This document shows, in pieces, positions 11,835 through 22,772 of a stretch of 64,000 bases of DNA; within the stretch, counting starts at the first letter, position 1, and each line of letters opens with the position of its first letter. Both the position numbers and the translations under genes were made by a program. The notes under the pieces were generated by a model, which had not been told where the DNA came from, did not search any database, and saw only the letters and a list, made by a program, of their open reading frames with translations. The DNA is from Alitta virens (Eukaryota; Annelida; Polychaeta; Phyllodocida; Nereididae). The DNA lies in the NCBI GenBank assembly GCA_932294295.1, contig OW028580.1, forward strand, positions 26,271,396 through 26,335,395, in the 5' to 3' direction.

Positions 11835-12015
11835 TCATCTTGTCTAGCACGCCATCTATTGGACCTAAGTGGAAATTCATCAAATCCAATCCTTGTAGAA
11901 TGCCCCATTCAATTCTTACATACATACAATGCTGAGATATTTTATAATGTGGTGAACCACATCGTAGATTTTGTAAATCTATCATCCATGTAAAATAAAT
12001 AAAGTTCAAGTTCAA
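11835..12015 (+). mobile_element. Possible 3' end of a LINE or LINE-dependent SINE
   Basis: It starts near CACGCCATCTATTGG and ends AATAAATAAAGTTCAAG with a repeated GTTCAA hexamer, a tail style typical of non-LTR retrotransposon 3' ends. There is no coding remnant, so this rests on the tail alone. Confidence 0.35.
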
Positions 12016-12282
12016 TTTAATATATGATGTACACAGGTATACATTTTATCATTGAATTGATTTTCTCAACAAACCATTCATTTTACAAGTTATTGAAACA
12101 TGAAATTTAATTGTTCACTCCTGAACTGAAGACCATTACTTATCTTATCCCAATAATACTTAATGGACAATTAGTTATCCATAAATTTATTGCTTTGACA
12201 TTAATGTTCTTAAAATTGTCCTGAAATGGTCATACTTGGTTAAAATTCTTAAAAATAAATCATCATAATACTTGTTCAATCA

Positions 12283-12652
12283 GGGGCGTCGATTTCTCTT
12301 GACGGTGGGGGGGGGGGGGGGGATGCAGGCCTACTTTGTTTGTCCCACTGTAACTTTCCCTCGCTCGTACAAGTAGTAGCAGTAAATGCGTGGACACTGG
12401 CCAAGAGGTCAATTATTGGTGGATCACATATGCCAAACTTATAAACGTGTGCTGATATGAGATGTCAAGTGTAAAGCTGTTTAACAAAGCACAAATGTTC
12501 CAAAACAAAAGTGTGTTAAAAAGCGTAATTTATTTTCACTTGTGAATTTCAGGAAGGGGGGGGGGGATGATTGCATTGATCATCCCCCACTTCTCAGAAA
12601 GTGGGGGGTATATATCCCCCACATACCCCCCTGAATTGACGCCCTTGCTTGT
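12283..12652 (+). mobile_element. G-tract-bounded DNA transposon remnant, copy 1
   Basis: The left end is CAGGGGCGTCGATTT and the right end ATTGACGCCCTTG, which are imperfect inverted repeats. Long G runs lie just inside each end. CAGGGGCG-type ends are common among hAT elements, but I could not find a clean 8-bp duplication. The body matches 13228-13578 in reverse complement. Confidence 0.6.
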
Positions 12653-13227
12653 TTTAAATGGTATGACAATTTTATTCTTGGCCATGGGACAATCTATTTT
12701 CTCTAAAAAGCAAACATTTCAGCAGTTTTATTGTGGCTAAACAGTCCCTGTTTAAACAGTGTTCCTAAGCATGCTTAGCTACAAGCAAGCTTTTTATGTC
12801 AAGGTTATTGATTACGAGATTGACCAGAGTGTGCTTTATTACCCAATTAAGCCTTTCATACGAGCCATTTAATGGGCTGAACCCAGAATGGAACAAAACA
12901 TGAATTGAATGCCATTGTCAAGTTTGGACAGGTATATAAAACATGCACTGGTGATTGTAGTCCTCAAATAGCCGTTTTTAGAACATGACAGTAATGTTGT
13001 TGATAAAAGTGACTATTACATTGTAATCTATCTGCCAACTTTGCAATTACAGCATTTAACAGGCCAATCCAGAGTCTTTCTCAACTCCCTGGGGTGTATT
13101 GTGACTTGAAAACAGAGTCCCCCAGGGGCTTAGGAGCTCACACCAGTGCCATCACTGAGGGGGGCACCTATCACCAAGTACCCATTAGGGTCTGTATACA
13201 CCTGGGTCCTGGGTGGGGTGAGGCAGT

Positions 13228-13578
13228 GGTTGCAGGGATATCGATTCAGGGGGGGGGGGATGACCCCCCACTTCTTGGGAAGGGGGGGGGGGGGTTTTGG
13301 CCAATGCAAACATTCCCCCCCCCCCTTAAATTCACAAATGAAAATGACCTTTTGCACACACTTTTGTTTTGGAACATTTGTGCTTTGGTAAAGTTTTACA
13401 ATTGATATCATTGATCACATATCAGTATTAAGTTTATAGTCAATAATCCACCATTAATTTACCTTTTGGCCAGTGTCCACACGTTAACTTCTGTCACTTG
13501 TACAAGTGAAGGAAAGTCACGGTGGGACAAAGGCCTGCACCCCCCCCCCCCCCCCCACCTTAGAGAAATTGACGCCCG
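13228..13578 (-). mobile_element. G-tract-bounded DNA transposon remnant, copy 2 (inverted)
   Basis: Reverse-complement copy of 12283-12652. Shared pieces include TTTTGTTTTGGAACATTTGTG, trimmed here to GGAACATTTGTGCTTTG, also TTGGCCAGTGTCCACACG and GGTGGGACAAAGGCCTGCA, and AAATTGACGCCC at the end. About 575 bp separates the copies, so they could pair as an imperfect inverted repeat. Confidence 0.6.
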
Positions 13579-14576
13579 GAGTGGTATTCAAACCTTGATT
13601 TAATGCTTAAAAAAAAAAAAAATATGATAAAGGCCATGGCCAAAGGTGTAGAGTCAGTGGTTCACTGTGGTTGAGAGTGATCGATCAGACATGTTGGGTT
13701 TAGATCGAAATCTTTTACTGGAAGTTTCGATTATAAATCCCACTTCTAGTTAATGGGTAAACTAAAAAAAATCGTGTTTGCAGGTTGAATGCGACTAATT
13801 AAAATGTTGGCTTGTTGTGCAAACTATATATGTTCCCTGAATATTTTATTTACTTTATGTTATGTTAAAATTTGTTGACTGAATAAAAACATGACACAAA
13901 TTGATTTAGACCTTATAGAAATATTTTAGGCAATTGTTTTCAAGTTAGATATACGTCAAATCTAGACTTATCATCACTTAACTGTTTGTACAACATAAGC
14001 CCCTGATAATCATGAAATTATCCAGTCTCCAGTAACTCAATTGGGCACTAATTTGCAAATTGCACTCTATTTTGCCTTCCCATGCTGATACAGCAATCAG
14101 ACACTCTAGTTATCATATAGATTATGCGCGTCAGCCTACAACAACATTGTAACAACTGGTGTAAGATGATCTGATTACGAAAATATACTGCTAAATGAGT
14201 ACTGACATCTAATTTCGTCCAGCAGAGCCACTCTGCCCTAACAAAGATGGCCGCCGAGAATTTGGTCACGTGCTGCGAGAAGAGAAGTGAGAAACCATGT
14301 AAGCTGACTTCAGGTGCTAAGGATGGAATTCTAAGATAAATATTTACATTTGGTGTCAGCAAACCTAAAGTGAAGCTTCACCTAGCTGGCCAAGAATTCT
14401 ACACTTATCAATGAAGGTCAAGAAAAGAATTAAAAAACCAGTCTGGACTATAAATCTTTGTATTAATATAGATGTTAATAAAAAGATTTATAGTCAAAGG
14501 AAAAACAAAAACAAATTGACATTCCAGTCAAGCAGTAGAATAGTTAAGTCATTAGTTAATAATATTTTAAGTCTAA
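13579..14576. other. Intergenic, with one promoter-like patch
   Basis: AT-rich. At 14244-14282 there is AAGATGGCCGCC followed by GGTCACGTGCTGC, a local GC-rich patch (see findings). No open frame of coding character lies next to it. Confidence 0.35.
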
Positions 14577-14735
14577 CTGTCAGTCAGTCAGTGAAATTCA
14601 TATTCATTCATTCTTTAAAATGTGCTAGGGTGAATATCAATTGGGTTCAAACGATCAAACAATCAATCAATCAATCGGTCGGTCAGTCAGTCAGTCAGCA
14701 CGTCAGTCAGTCAGTCAAACAGTTATCCAGATAAG
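14577..14735. repeat. GTCA/GTCG tetranucleotide array
   Basis: Degenerate tandem CAGT/CAAT/CGGT units. The open frame across it is simply the translated repeat. Confidence 0.85.
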
Positions 14736-14752
14736 TTTGTTGTAAATATTAT

Positions 14753-14755
<3 letters not shown>

Positions 14756-14811
<56 letters not shown>

Positions 14812-14944
14812 TACCTACCTACCTATCAATTTATCTATCTATCTATCTATCTATCTCTCTATATATCTATATATATATATATCAATCTATCTATCTATCT
14901 ATCTACCTACTTACCTACCTATCTATCTATCTAAATATCTATCC
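14756..14944. repeat. Compound (AATC)n-(TACC/TATC)n microsatellite
   Basis: About 14 AATC units are followed by mixed TACC and TATC units with an AT-rich interruption near 14860-14880. Confidence 0.92.
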
Positions 14945-15437
14945 ACCAGAAAACAGCAGTGTTTGTTGAGGGAAATTCCTGCTGCTCTTATTTTGGGTTT
15001 CATGAGACACGAGGGTCTGGAGGGCACTTGTATTGCCCTGGAGTTCAAAGACCTGGGCCCAAGAGGTTGTGCGGAATAAATAGAGGCCTCAGAAACTGCA
15101 GGTCAAGTGATAATTACAGGTTAAATGCCAGGTTTATGCAACTGGCTTGCTGGTTAAGATTATCTGATCTAAAAATAGAAGTTAATTGCTACATCACATA
15201 GATGCTCCGAGACTGGGGGGCCGTTTGAAGAGTCATAAAGACAAGGCAAAGGTTGAGTCACATGAAGGGAGTTCACTTGACTTCAGTTATTTGCAATTCC
15301 TTGTTTTACTTTTTGTGTAAAATCATAACACAGAATAAAGAAAGGAACGGAATGAGAATGCCAATATTGCAGTACTGGAGACAGTGGAGAGGGTCATTTG
15401 TCTGTTTAAAGAAGGTTTTCTGTCTGTCTACATGATG
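14945..15437. other. Intergenic between two TATC arrays
   Basis: No recognisable repeat or exon. A piece with GAGGGTCTGGAGGGCACTTG lies near 15011, in an otherwise ordinary stretch. Confidence 0.35.
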
Positions 15438-15735
15438 ATCTATCTATCTATCTATCTGTATATCTATCTATCTATCTATCTATCGATCTATATATCTGTC
15501 TGTCTATCTGTCTGTCTGTCTATCTATCTATCCATCTATCCATCTATCTATCTATCCATCTATCTATCTACCCATCTATCTATATACCTATCCGTCTATC
15601 TATCTGTCTATCTATCTATCTATCCATCTATCTACCTATCTGTCTGGCAATATATCTATCTATCTATCTATCTATATATCTGTCTATCTATCTATCTATC
15701 TATCTAGATCCATCTATCTATCTATCTATCTATAT
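15438..15735. repeat. (TATC)n microsatellite, ~300 bp
   Basis: TATC with TGTC and CATC variants. It reads as SIYLSIYL in one frame, which is not a gene. Confidence 0.95.
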
Positions 15736-16690
15736 TAGATCATTCCGCTCATGATTTGTTTCCTACAACTCATAAATCTAAAACAACACATTGTTTAGTT
15801 TGCAAATAAGGTTTTCCTTGTATTTTTAGCCTCAACATAGTACCATCTCTATGATTATGATGGTGTATGGCTAGGTAATCAATGGCACCATTGCTATTAC
15901 ATATATTAACTCATTGTTTTTAAGATATTGAGCACCAGCTGACAATGATGTTATGGCGACTGTCATATACCTAATTGTAATAATGGGTCAGTTGTGAACA
16001 ATAACTGTTCATGCATCAGATATGTTCTTCATCACCGACAATAATATTTCAAAACTTTTCGCAGCATCACGATCTTCACGTGCAGCCTCTTGCTGCTAGC
16101 AAGATAACAGCTAAAAGAATCGAATTATCTTTTTCAATTTGACAGATTGACTCAATTTCTAGGTCTTCTCATCTCAAGACTGACCTGTTTTCCAACAAAA
16201 GTTTAAATTTATGGGTGTTTTTATTGGTCAGTTACAAGGTTTAACCTACTTTTTTTTAATTGGCTGTGATACAGAATTCTTTCAGAAATTGTTTGCCGTT
16301 GCATGAAATAAAAATTAAAGATTTTAAGCCTATTGGCTGGCATTATTATAGATAAAGTGCAACTATAGCTTTTTTAATGCAGGGAGAGCAACTATACCTG
16401 TAGCCACCAGTTATATCATCTGAATTCTCATATTAGCAGAAATACTATCAAAATGACAATATTTTCTTATTAATTACGCTATGACTTACAATTTAACCTT
16501 TCGCAATAAAATGATTGTTGCTACATAGCTTTAAAGTCAAATATATATTAATCATTACAACAGAGTTTTCACTGTTGATAAAAAATAAATTTATTAAAAA
16601 AATTATAGTTTACTGACAGGTAGTAGGTGTTTTCAGTTGAGGTCTAGTTAATTCTAGCAGCTCTAGCTTGTGTAAATTATATAATTATGC
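15736..16690. other. Intergenic, nothing assigned
   Basis: AT-rich sequence without recognisable repeats, exons or RNA genes. Confidence 0.4.
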
Positions 16691-16691
16691 T

Positions 16692-16857
16692 TTTACCCAT
16701 GGATGGGGTCTTTTACTGGCCCCAGCATAGCCACCAATTGCAAGGCACCACCATTTATATGTCTCACATCAAACTGAGTGTCCAGCCTTGACCGAAATTG
16801 AACCCAGGACCTCTTCCAGCTGTTCTGGCTATGACCTTAACCTCTGGACCTCACCCC
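16692..16857 (-). mobile_element. SINE-A copy with tRNA-like 5' end
   Basis: Read on the minus strand it begins AGAGGTTAAGG (box A-like), has CCTGGGTTCAATTTC (box B-like), then GGTGGTGCCTTG and TATGCTGGGGCCAGTAAAAG plus ACCCCATCCATGGGT. This is the most complete tRNA-like head among the many SINE-A copies in the window, and it shows the family is tRNA-derived and pol III-type. Confidence 0.68.
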
Positions 16858-17580
16858 GTTCAGCAGTTTCTGTCAATCCTAATAGTTCCTATTTGTTTTG
16901 TTTTGTGCATGAGGCAATGCTCACAAGTCATCTGCCCCCAGAAAGACTAGGCAAATTAGATTATGCCCGGATGCAGGTTACTGTTTGCAAAGGACAATTG
17001 CAGACGATGACAAAGACAGTGACAAAATATTTGCAGGTAAATAGTCTGTTAAGTCAATGGCGGTTAGAGACCAGACAAAAGAGCGGATGTTTTGTTGAAG
17101 GGAATGGTCTTTGTCTTCCAGATGAGTGAGGAAGATTACAGAAAGTGGTGGTAAGAAAGGTTTAAATTCTTGCATATCCATTAAATGAGCAAGATATTGG
17201 AGTAATGATAGTTTTCTAGTTCAATTTCTGGTCTACCTAAGTAGTTCTAAGTATGGACTATTTTGTCAGTGCGTTTGATAAGGACAATGGACATGCTGTC
17301 AATTTATAGAGTATATTTTTAATAAAGAGTTATTACATTTTTGTCACATCAATAAATTTAATAAGCTATAAGGATACAAAATGTATCATGTGTGTGAAAG
17401 CATTTGCACCACTGTGTTTTGGAAGTGTATAGACAGACGTTTTTTTCTTTTTTTTTTGTTAACTTAAAAAAATGGGTACAGAGATAAGGAACCTAACATG
17501 CTGAGACAAACAGAGAAAATACAGCTAGCTTGGTGATCCATTGCCCCAGACACTGTGCTGTTCAGGGGCCTAATCCACCA

Positions 17581-17758
17581 AGTGGTGATGGATTAGGGCT
17601 TTACGTCCTGTATTTCTGCACCTGATGGGCTAATTAGGACAGGTAGGGACCATGGCAATGAGACAAAGGATGGATAAGCCATCCAACATCGGCTCGACTG
17701 GGAATTAAACCTGGGACCCAGTGGTTGGAATGTCAGAGAGGAGATGACTGCGCTCATA
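17581..17758 (-). mobile_element. SINE-B copy
   Basis: Read on the minus strand it has AACCACTGGGTCCCAGGTTT, then AGCCGATGTTGGATGG, TTGCCATGGTCCCTACCTGT, GCAGAAATACAGGACGTAAA and a CCCTAATCCATCACC tail. It matches 51617-51776 and 60526-60712. The box A end is diverged here. Confidence 0.7.
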
Positions 17759-18600
17759 ATGGTCTTTGTGTGAGTGACAATTTACAAATGGACTCTTTTC
17801 ATTGCAAAATAAAGGTACAAATACTGTTTTTTTTTATGTCCCAGTGGTCCTCAGCCTCTGTCCCAATGTACCCCATGCCTGGGGACACTTGGGACAAATT
17901 TTAAGGTCACAAAATGCCGACTCACCGAATGATGGATTTCAATATCCATGTTTTGCTGCTACAGAACTGATGCACAAATTGAGGCAGAAATGTCTCAACT
18001 GGCCCCAGTCTCCCCTATCCAATATGGTTTACATAGAAATCTGACCATGTTCTCACTGTATGTGATGGGCAAGTAAAAGATCCCACCCTTTAGCTAAATA
18101 ATTATGCAGCTTCAGGCGTATCATCTCATCATTACTTGTGCCTTCATATAGCAAAACGACAACAAACAACACAGAAAGATCTAAACAAAATAGTAGGCCT
18201 ACATGAGATGATTCAGAAGATTTAAAACTTATTTTATTATGCTTACTGTCATACTTTTATTGAACTCTTAGTCAGCTTTATTGGCTCTTGTCTGCTAAGT
18301 TTCTGAAGGAACTAGTAAGCAGATGTGCTTTAAAGAAGTTCCAAAGTGGAATGCACCTGATGACCTGTGTGTATAGATCCCAGGTGTGGAGCATGCTTGC
18401 TAAAAGTGTTCTTCAGCAATAACAAGGGAGTGGTGCCTTACAGTAAAAAAGATAGCAAGAGTGGAGCATGCATTTGAACAAAACTGGAGTGGTCTACCAA
18501 AAGTGCAGAAGCAACAGCCACACCACAAGTTCTGTAGTTTGCCTGATCGAGAATCAGAAAAAACAATTGGTTAGGTCTATTACTATTCTAATAATCATTG
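17759..18600. other. Intergenic, nothing assigned
   Basis: No gene seen. Short pieces such as CCAATGTACCCCATGCCTGG near 17861 look repeat-derived but have no clear second copy here. Confidence 0.35.
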
Positions 18601-18608
18601 ATAAATCA

Positions 18609-18780
18609 TTACCCAGATAGCATTTGAAATTGTATTGAAGTCGGCCCTATGTTGGACTAACATTGGACAAACATTGGACCAACATCAGGCCAACATCGGG
18701 CCAGTATTGGGCCAACATTGGACCGACATCGGTCCGACGTAACATGTTATCAAGGATATATCTGAGCATGGATCAAGACC
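18609..18780. repeat. 12-bp minisatellite with ACCCAGATAGCA end
   Basis: After ACCCAGATAGCA at 18611 come tandem units of about 12 bp built on AACATTGGACCA and its variants (ACATCGGGCCA, ACATCGGTCCG) at 18647-18735. Similar TTG/CGACC vocabulary returns at 25118-25172 and at 57725-57796. The latter ends ATGCTATCTGGGT, the reverse complement of the start here. Confidence 0.65.
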
Positions 18781-18903
18781 CCAGATAGCAGCATTCCAAG
18801 TCGTTTCAACATTGGTGCAAAGTCGGTGATGTTGAAACGATGTTGTAACGACAGTGGCCAATATGGAAACAATGCTGGATCGATTTGGAATGCTATCTGG
18901 GAA
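18780..18903. mobile_element. Small MITE with CCCAGATAGCA termini
   Basis: The left end CCCAGATAGCAGCATTCCAA and the right end TTGGAATGCTATCTGGG are inverted repeats of about 20 bp, with two extra bases on the left. The interior keeps the same ACATTGG/ATGTTG vocabulary as the adjacent minisatellite. It is about 122 bp with no coding capacity. Confidence 0.7.
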
Positions 18904-19056
18904 GGTTCCTGGATTTTGCCAGGTAGCATGCTAGGTTGGGTCTACCTTGTTTCAACATTGCCCAATGTCAGACCGATTTCTAGCCAATGTCGGATGTTAA
19001 CTGGTTTGGCCAATGCCTCAGCCTCTAGAGGCTAAGATGCCTTATATCAGTGAAAC

Positions 19057-19585
19057 AATTAGCTAAGAGCATCTGAAGTATTCTAAGAAGAATAAAAGTA
19101 ATTTGTTAGTCCAATACCTGTGCGATAAAAACATGTAATCAGCACTTAATATTTTCTATAGTGTATCATAAACAAAGAAAATGCAGCGGAATAGAGCAAC
19201 TGAGGAGTACTCGAGTGCCATAAGACTCTTGTGAAAGTAGGTCAATGCAGTATGACCACAATCAACAGAAACAAACCACAAAATGAGCTGAAACAAGGAG
19301 CTGCTTTTTTCCCTTTTATTGTGCTATAAAATAGCACTGCGAACCGCCCGGCTTCTGGCAACCGAGCAACGCTACTTGAGCCCAACCATTTACGTTTTTT
19401 TTATCCCTCTCCTCTAGAGCTGAACACACAAGTTCCTCCCAATTGTAAACTTCACACGCGCTGCTCGGGCTGTAACTTTATGACATTCGCCATGCACAGT
19501 TGTCTGTGCCTATCTGATAGAAGCGTGGGTTTTCACTGATTCTGTTTGATGTTTCGTTTGTGTTCCCAAAAGGACTAGCATGAAT
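19057..19585 (+). repeat. Left arm of a ~530-bp inverted repeat (partner 25650-26178)
   Basis: The reverse complement of 25650-26178 aligns along the whole arm. The central part (about 19220-19480) is nearly identical and both ends are more diverged. The core includes the palindrome GTGCTATAAAATAGCAC and a locally GC-rich segment GGCTTCTGGCAACCGAGCAA. The loop between the arms is about 6.06 kb. It is either two copies of one element or the ends of one large element; I cannot tell which. Confidence 0.82.
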
Positions 19586-20579
19586 TGAGAAAATCTCGTA
19601 TATTCATTCAGACACCACGTACATAATATTCTTGTGGAGTCCTGAAAATTAAATTCCCTGACTTGATGCAGTAGTTTTGTTGGTTTTTTATTCATTCTGT
19701 TTGTTGTCAGTCTTTCATGACCCTCCATAATTAGCTCTGCCCCCGGAGGGGCAGAGGTTTTGTTATTACATCGATGTCGCGAGATGACGTCGCCTTTGGG
19801 GAAAACTGTATGATCTGTGATAACACAACTTACATGGCGTCTTCCGCTACATCCCGTGGTTTAACGCTACATATTCGCCTTTTACAGGTTCCTTTATCTG
19901 TTCAGCGTGTTTCGTGGCTCCATTATTCTACGCACAGCCACTTTCTACACCCATTTTCCCTCCACTTTGTCCCATTTCTTGCCATTGCCCGAGACGTCCG
20001 TATGATGTCATCAAGGGAATCCCCGTAAAGGGGGAAGCCCAGTCCACAAGCTGCCTCAATGCAGCCTCATTGACCACTTCAAGGCTCCCACCTCTCCAGA
20101 TAAGTCATTCAAACGCTACATTTCTGTGTTATTGACTTGTTCCAACTTAGTTTTGTCTGATACAACTCGTTTCCTCACTTGCTCGTCCATTTTAGTTTCC
20201 ATTTGGGGAACCCGCGCGAATCAAGGACGTAGCCCAAAATGCAGCCCGCTGGTGGAGCGATTGCAGCGCCCCTGGTGGGCGTTGACAGAATTACCTGGCG
20301 AAAGTGGCGGGAAATGTCGCGGTTTCGATCCCATTCGGGATCTAAATCTTCTGCAGCTATGGGCAGAGCTCTGCACATCCCATGTGCATTCTAGTTCTTT
20401 TTGCTCTTAACCTCAAGTGAATGCCATACTACTCCTTTCACTTCTTAAAATTATTTTTTATTTAAGTTATCTGGTAATAACCTAGGCTATGAGACTCCAG
20501 GCCTGCACAGACATTTGATTTGTAATAAATATTGCAATTATCTCCTGGAGCTGCTGTGATATAACGTTACTGTACTGCA
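19586..20579. other. Loop of the 19/26-kb inverted repeat, first part
   Basis: It contains a small hairpin CTCTGCCCCCGGAGGGGCAG near 19735-19757 and a relatively GC-rich stretch to about 20360. Open frames over 19774-20410 overlap one another on both strands and none has splice or codon support. No gene is called. Confidence 0.35.
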
Positions 20580-20825
20580 GGTGGCCCATGTGACAGCAAC
20601 ACTGCAGTGAGTTCAAATCTTGCCCTGGGCAGTCATCGTGAACTACATCTCAACTGGATATTGTGTGCATGAGATGATAAATTGGTCGTGCTGTGTACTG
20701 GATGTCTATACTGGGGCAAGTGAAAGACCCCACTCATGGGGTACATGAGTAAGCGTTTAACATGGTACATACTCTTAGCTTCTCTTCATGACATCTGTAG
20801 CTTCAAGTTTAGTTGTACTTTACTC
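20580..20825 (+). mobile_element. SINE-A copy with degenerate tRNA-like head
   Basis: It has GAGTTCAAATCTTGCCCTGG (box B-like) near 20611, then ACATCTCAACTGGATATTG, GTCTATACTGGGGCAAGTGA and AAGACCCCACTCATGGGGTA. The 3' half is diverged. Confidence 0.65.
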
Positions 20826-21540
20826 TGAGGATAGTTTTGTATCAACTTAGTTTGCCTGATACATAATAAAACAAAGTTCAATGTTTTCAGCCTGTCATTC
20901 AAATCTAAGTTAATACAGGTCTAAATAAAGGTAGTAGGAACTTGGAATAATCGATTGGAAAATTGCATGTAGTCAAAACAGTTTTTCGTCTCTACAAAGT
21001 TCAACCTGTGAGATTAACCTTTGGCTTAAAGGTTGATGAAGTATTGATTGAATGAAATATGGCATGTTGGTCCTAAGATAATAATCAGAAGGATTACATA
21101 AGATTGAAATAGAGATACACGAGTGCAAAATTGGAGTGGTAGCAGTAGAATAAGATAAATGTGCGTGTGCTTAAACTTTTTTTTTTGTTGTTCGATTGCC
21201 AATTTCTTCGAACTATATATTAGGAGCATTTTCTAGAAGTTTACATTATGAGATTATGCTATATTCTGTAGGATCATATTGAAGAATAAAAAGTAAAAAA
21301 TCTTGTATATTATGATATTACTCTTATTTTTATTAATTAACGACATGACAATTGGATGAATCCCACCTGAAATTTGTCAATGGCCTACCATAATGTAATC
21401 CTATTCAATGTTTCAATACATTAATAGACCAATAAAATCCCATTATCTAGAAATGGCAGACTGCTTCTGTGTTTATTTGCTTCTACCCAAATAGATATAA
21501 AGATTTACAACCCGCCTTTAGGCCATCTCTGAGTTTTGGA
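20826..21540. other. Intergenic, nothing assigned
   Basis: AT-rich, no recognised feature. Confidence 0.4.
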
Positions 21541-21546
21541 CACAAT

Positions 21547-21715
21547 ATGGATTTTCACGGAAATTTCTTGATATTGCCACCAGGTGGCTACGACAGTATT
21601 CTGCAATTCGTTTGGCTAAAATGTTCTGGCTCTTGACTGTGATAGGCTGAACTGAAGTGCATCCTACCAGCAGTATTTTTAATGCATTTGGATGCTTATT
21701 CATCTTGTCATTCAA
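21547..21715 (+). mobile_element. MITE-F copy, 5' part only
   Basis: GGATTTTCACGGAAATTTCT, then CACCAGGTGGCTACGACAGT and ATCCTACCAGCAGTATTTTT match the first half of the ~315-bp element seen complete at 34843-35163, 49713-50030 and 55558-55871. The second half is missing. Confidence 0.72.
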
Positions 21716-21879
21716 TTTGCAACGGCTCTAAATTAAAGCTGTACAGACTGTCTTTAACATCTGCTCCATGTGCTGATCCAGACGTCTGCACATTTTGCAT
21801 TTCCTATACATTCAGAGACTCCAGACGTTTGTATGAATGCCAAAACGGGCCAGTGTTTGACATGCATCATGGGGTAGAA

Positions 21880-22066
21880 AAGTAACATGGGTGGACTCCT
21901 CTTCTCCTACTTTCTCTTTCTCTCTGTCACTCTCTCTCTCTGTCTCTGTCTCGCTCGCTCTCTCACACCTCATCAATCAATTCTCACTAGCGGCAAGAAC
22001 TTGCCTTGGAGGGCTGCACTTTTCTTATCTATCTATCCATCCATCCACACATCCATCCATCCACAC

Positions 22067-22099
<33 letters not shown>

Positions 22100-22100
22100 G
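21880..22100 (-). repeat. Repeat piece ending in a TATC/ATCC microsatellite, inverted match to 26395-26530
   Basis: TAACATGGGTGGACTCC, GCAAGAACTTGCCTTGGAGG and GGGCTGCACTTT are followed by (TATC/ATCC)n at 22026-22100. The reverse complement appears at 26395-26530, with GATA on its left, so the microsatellite travels with the repeat. Confidence 0.65.
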
Positions 22101-22631
22101 TAGTTTAGCTTTGATCAAGGGCTGCATGGTTTTGAACCCAGATTCCTATGAGCCACATCTCGTTCCCCATCCACCCTTGTGCAGATACAAATTTGAGGCC
22201 CTAATGTGGCTCCTTGTGGTATATACAGGAAGAGCTTAATTTTACATAAATACATACCAATTCCCCGGTTGAGAAAATGTGTACTTCTAACGTTGTAAAC
22301 TAGAAATAAAAAATATTATGTTTGACTCCAATGTGAAACTGTCCATTTGCGCCTGAGCAGTACATAATGGAAAAGGTATGTTATATACAGTATAGGCTAT
22401 TAAGTAAAGTGGGAACAAGCACCTGATACCTTTTGTGTTCTTGTAACTGTATTAAATTTCTTGGTAAAAATTAAATAACTGGCTGTATACATGCAGATTG
22501 ACCACATCAAGTGCACTGTAAAAATACAATATACAGGTAAACTAGAACTTAAATTAGAAAACTTTTTCAAATTCAGATCTTGCTCATTTGATTAGTGTGC
22601 ATTTAAAAAATGTTTTTTTCCACCACTGCAT

Positions 22632-22772
22632 ACATTCTTATGCAGACGGACACATTCTCATGCAGATAGACACATTCTTATGCAGATAGACACATTCTAA
22701 GGCAGACAGATACATTTTTAGACAGACAGTCACATTATTATGCAGACAGACACATTCCTATGCAGATGGACA
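22632..22772. repeat. 20-bp minisatellite, seven units
   Basis: Units of the form CATTCTTATGCAGATAGACA repeat seven times with point changes (one unit is 19 bp). Confidence 0.88.

Noticed and set aside
15384..15707. Long open frames reading SIYLSIYL at 15.4, 21.9, 27.4, 36.9, 41.6 and 42.8 kb
   Set aside because: They are translations of TATC/GATA arrays. A 4-bp unit without stops is open in all three frames, and there are no flanking splice or start signals.
16905..17034. Exon with LPPERLGKLDYARMQ and a GTAAAT donor
   Set aside because: The start of the frame lies in a SINE-A copy and no good acceptor precedes the peptide. No partner exons were found.
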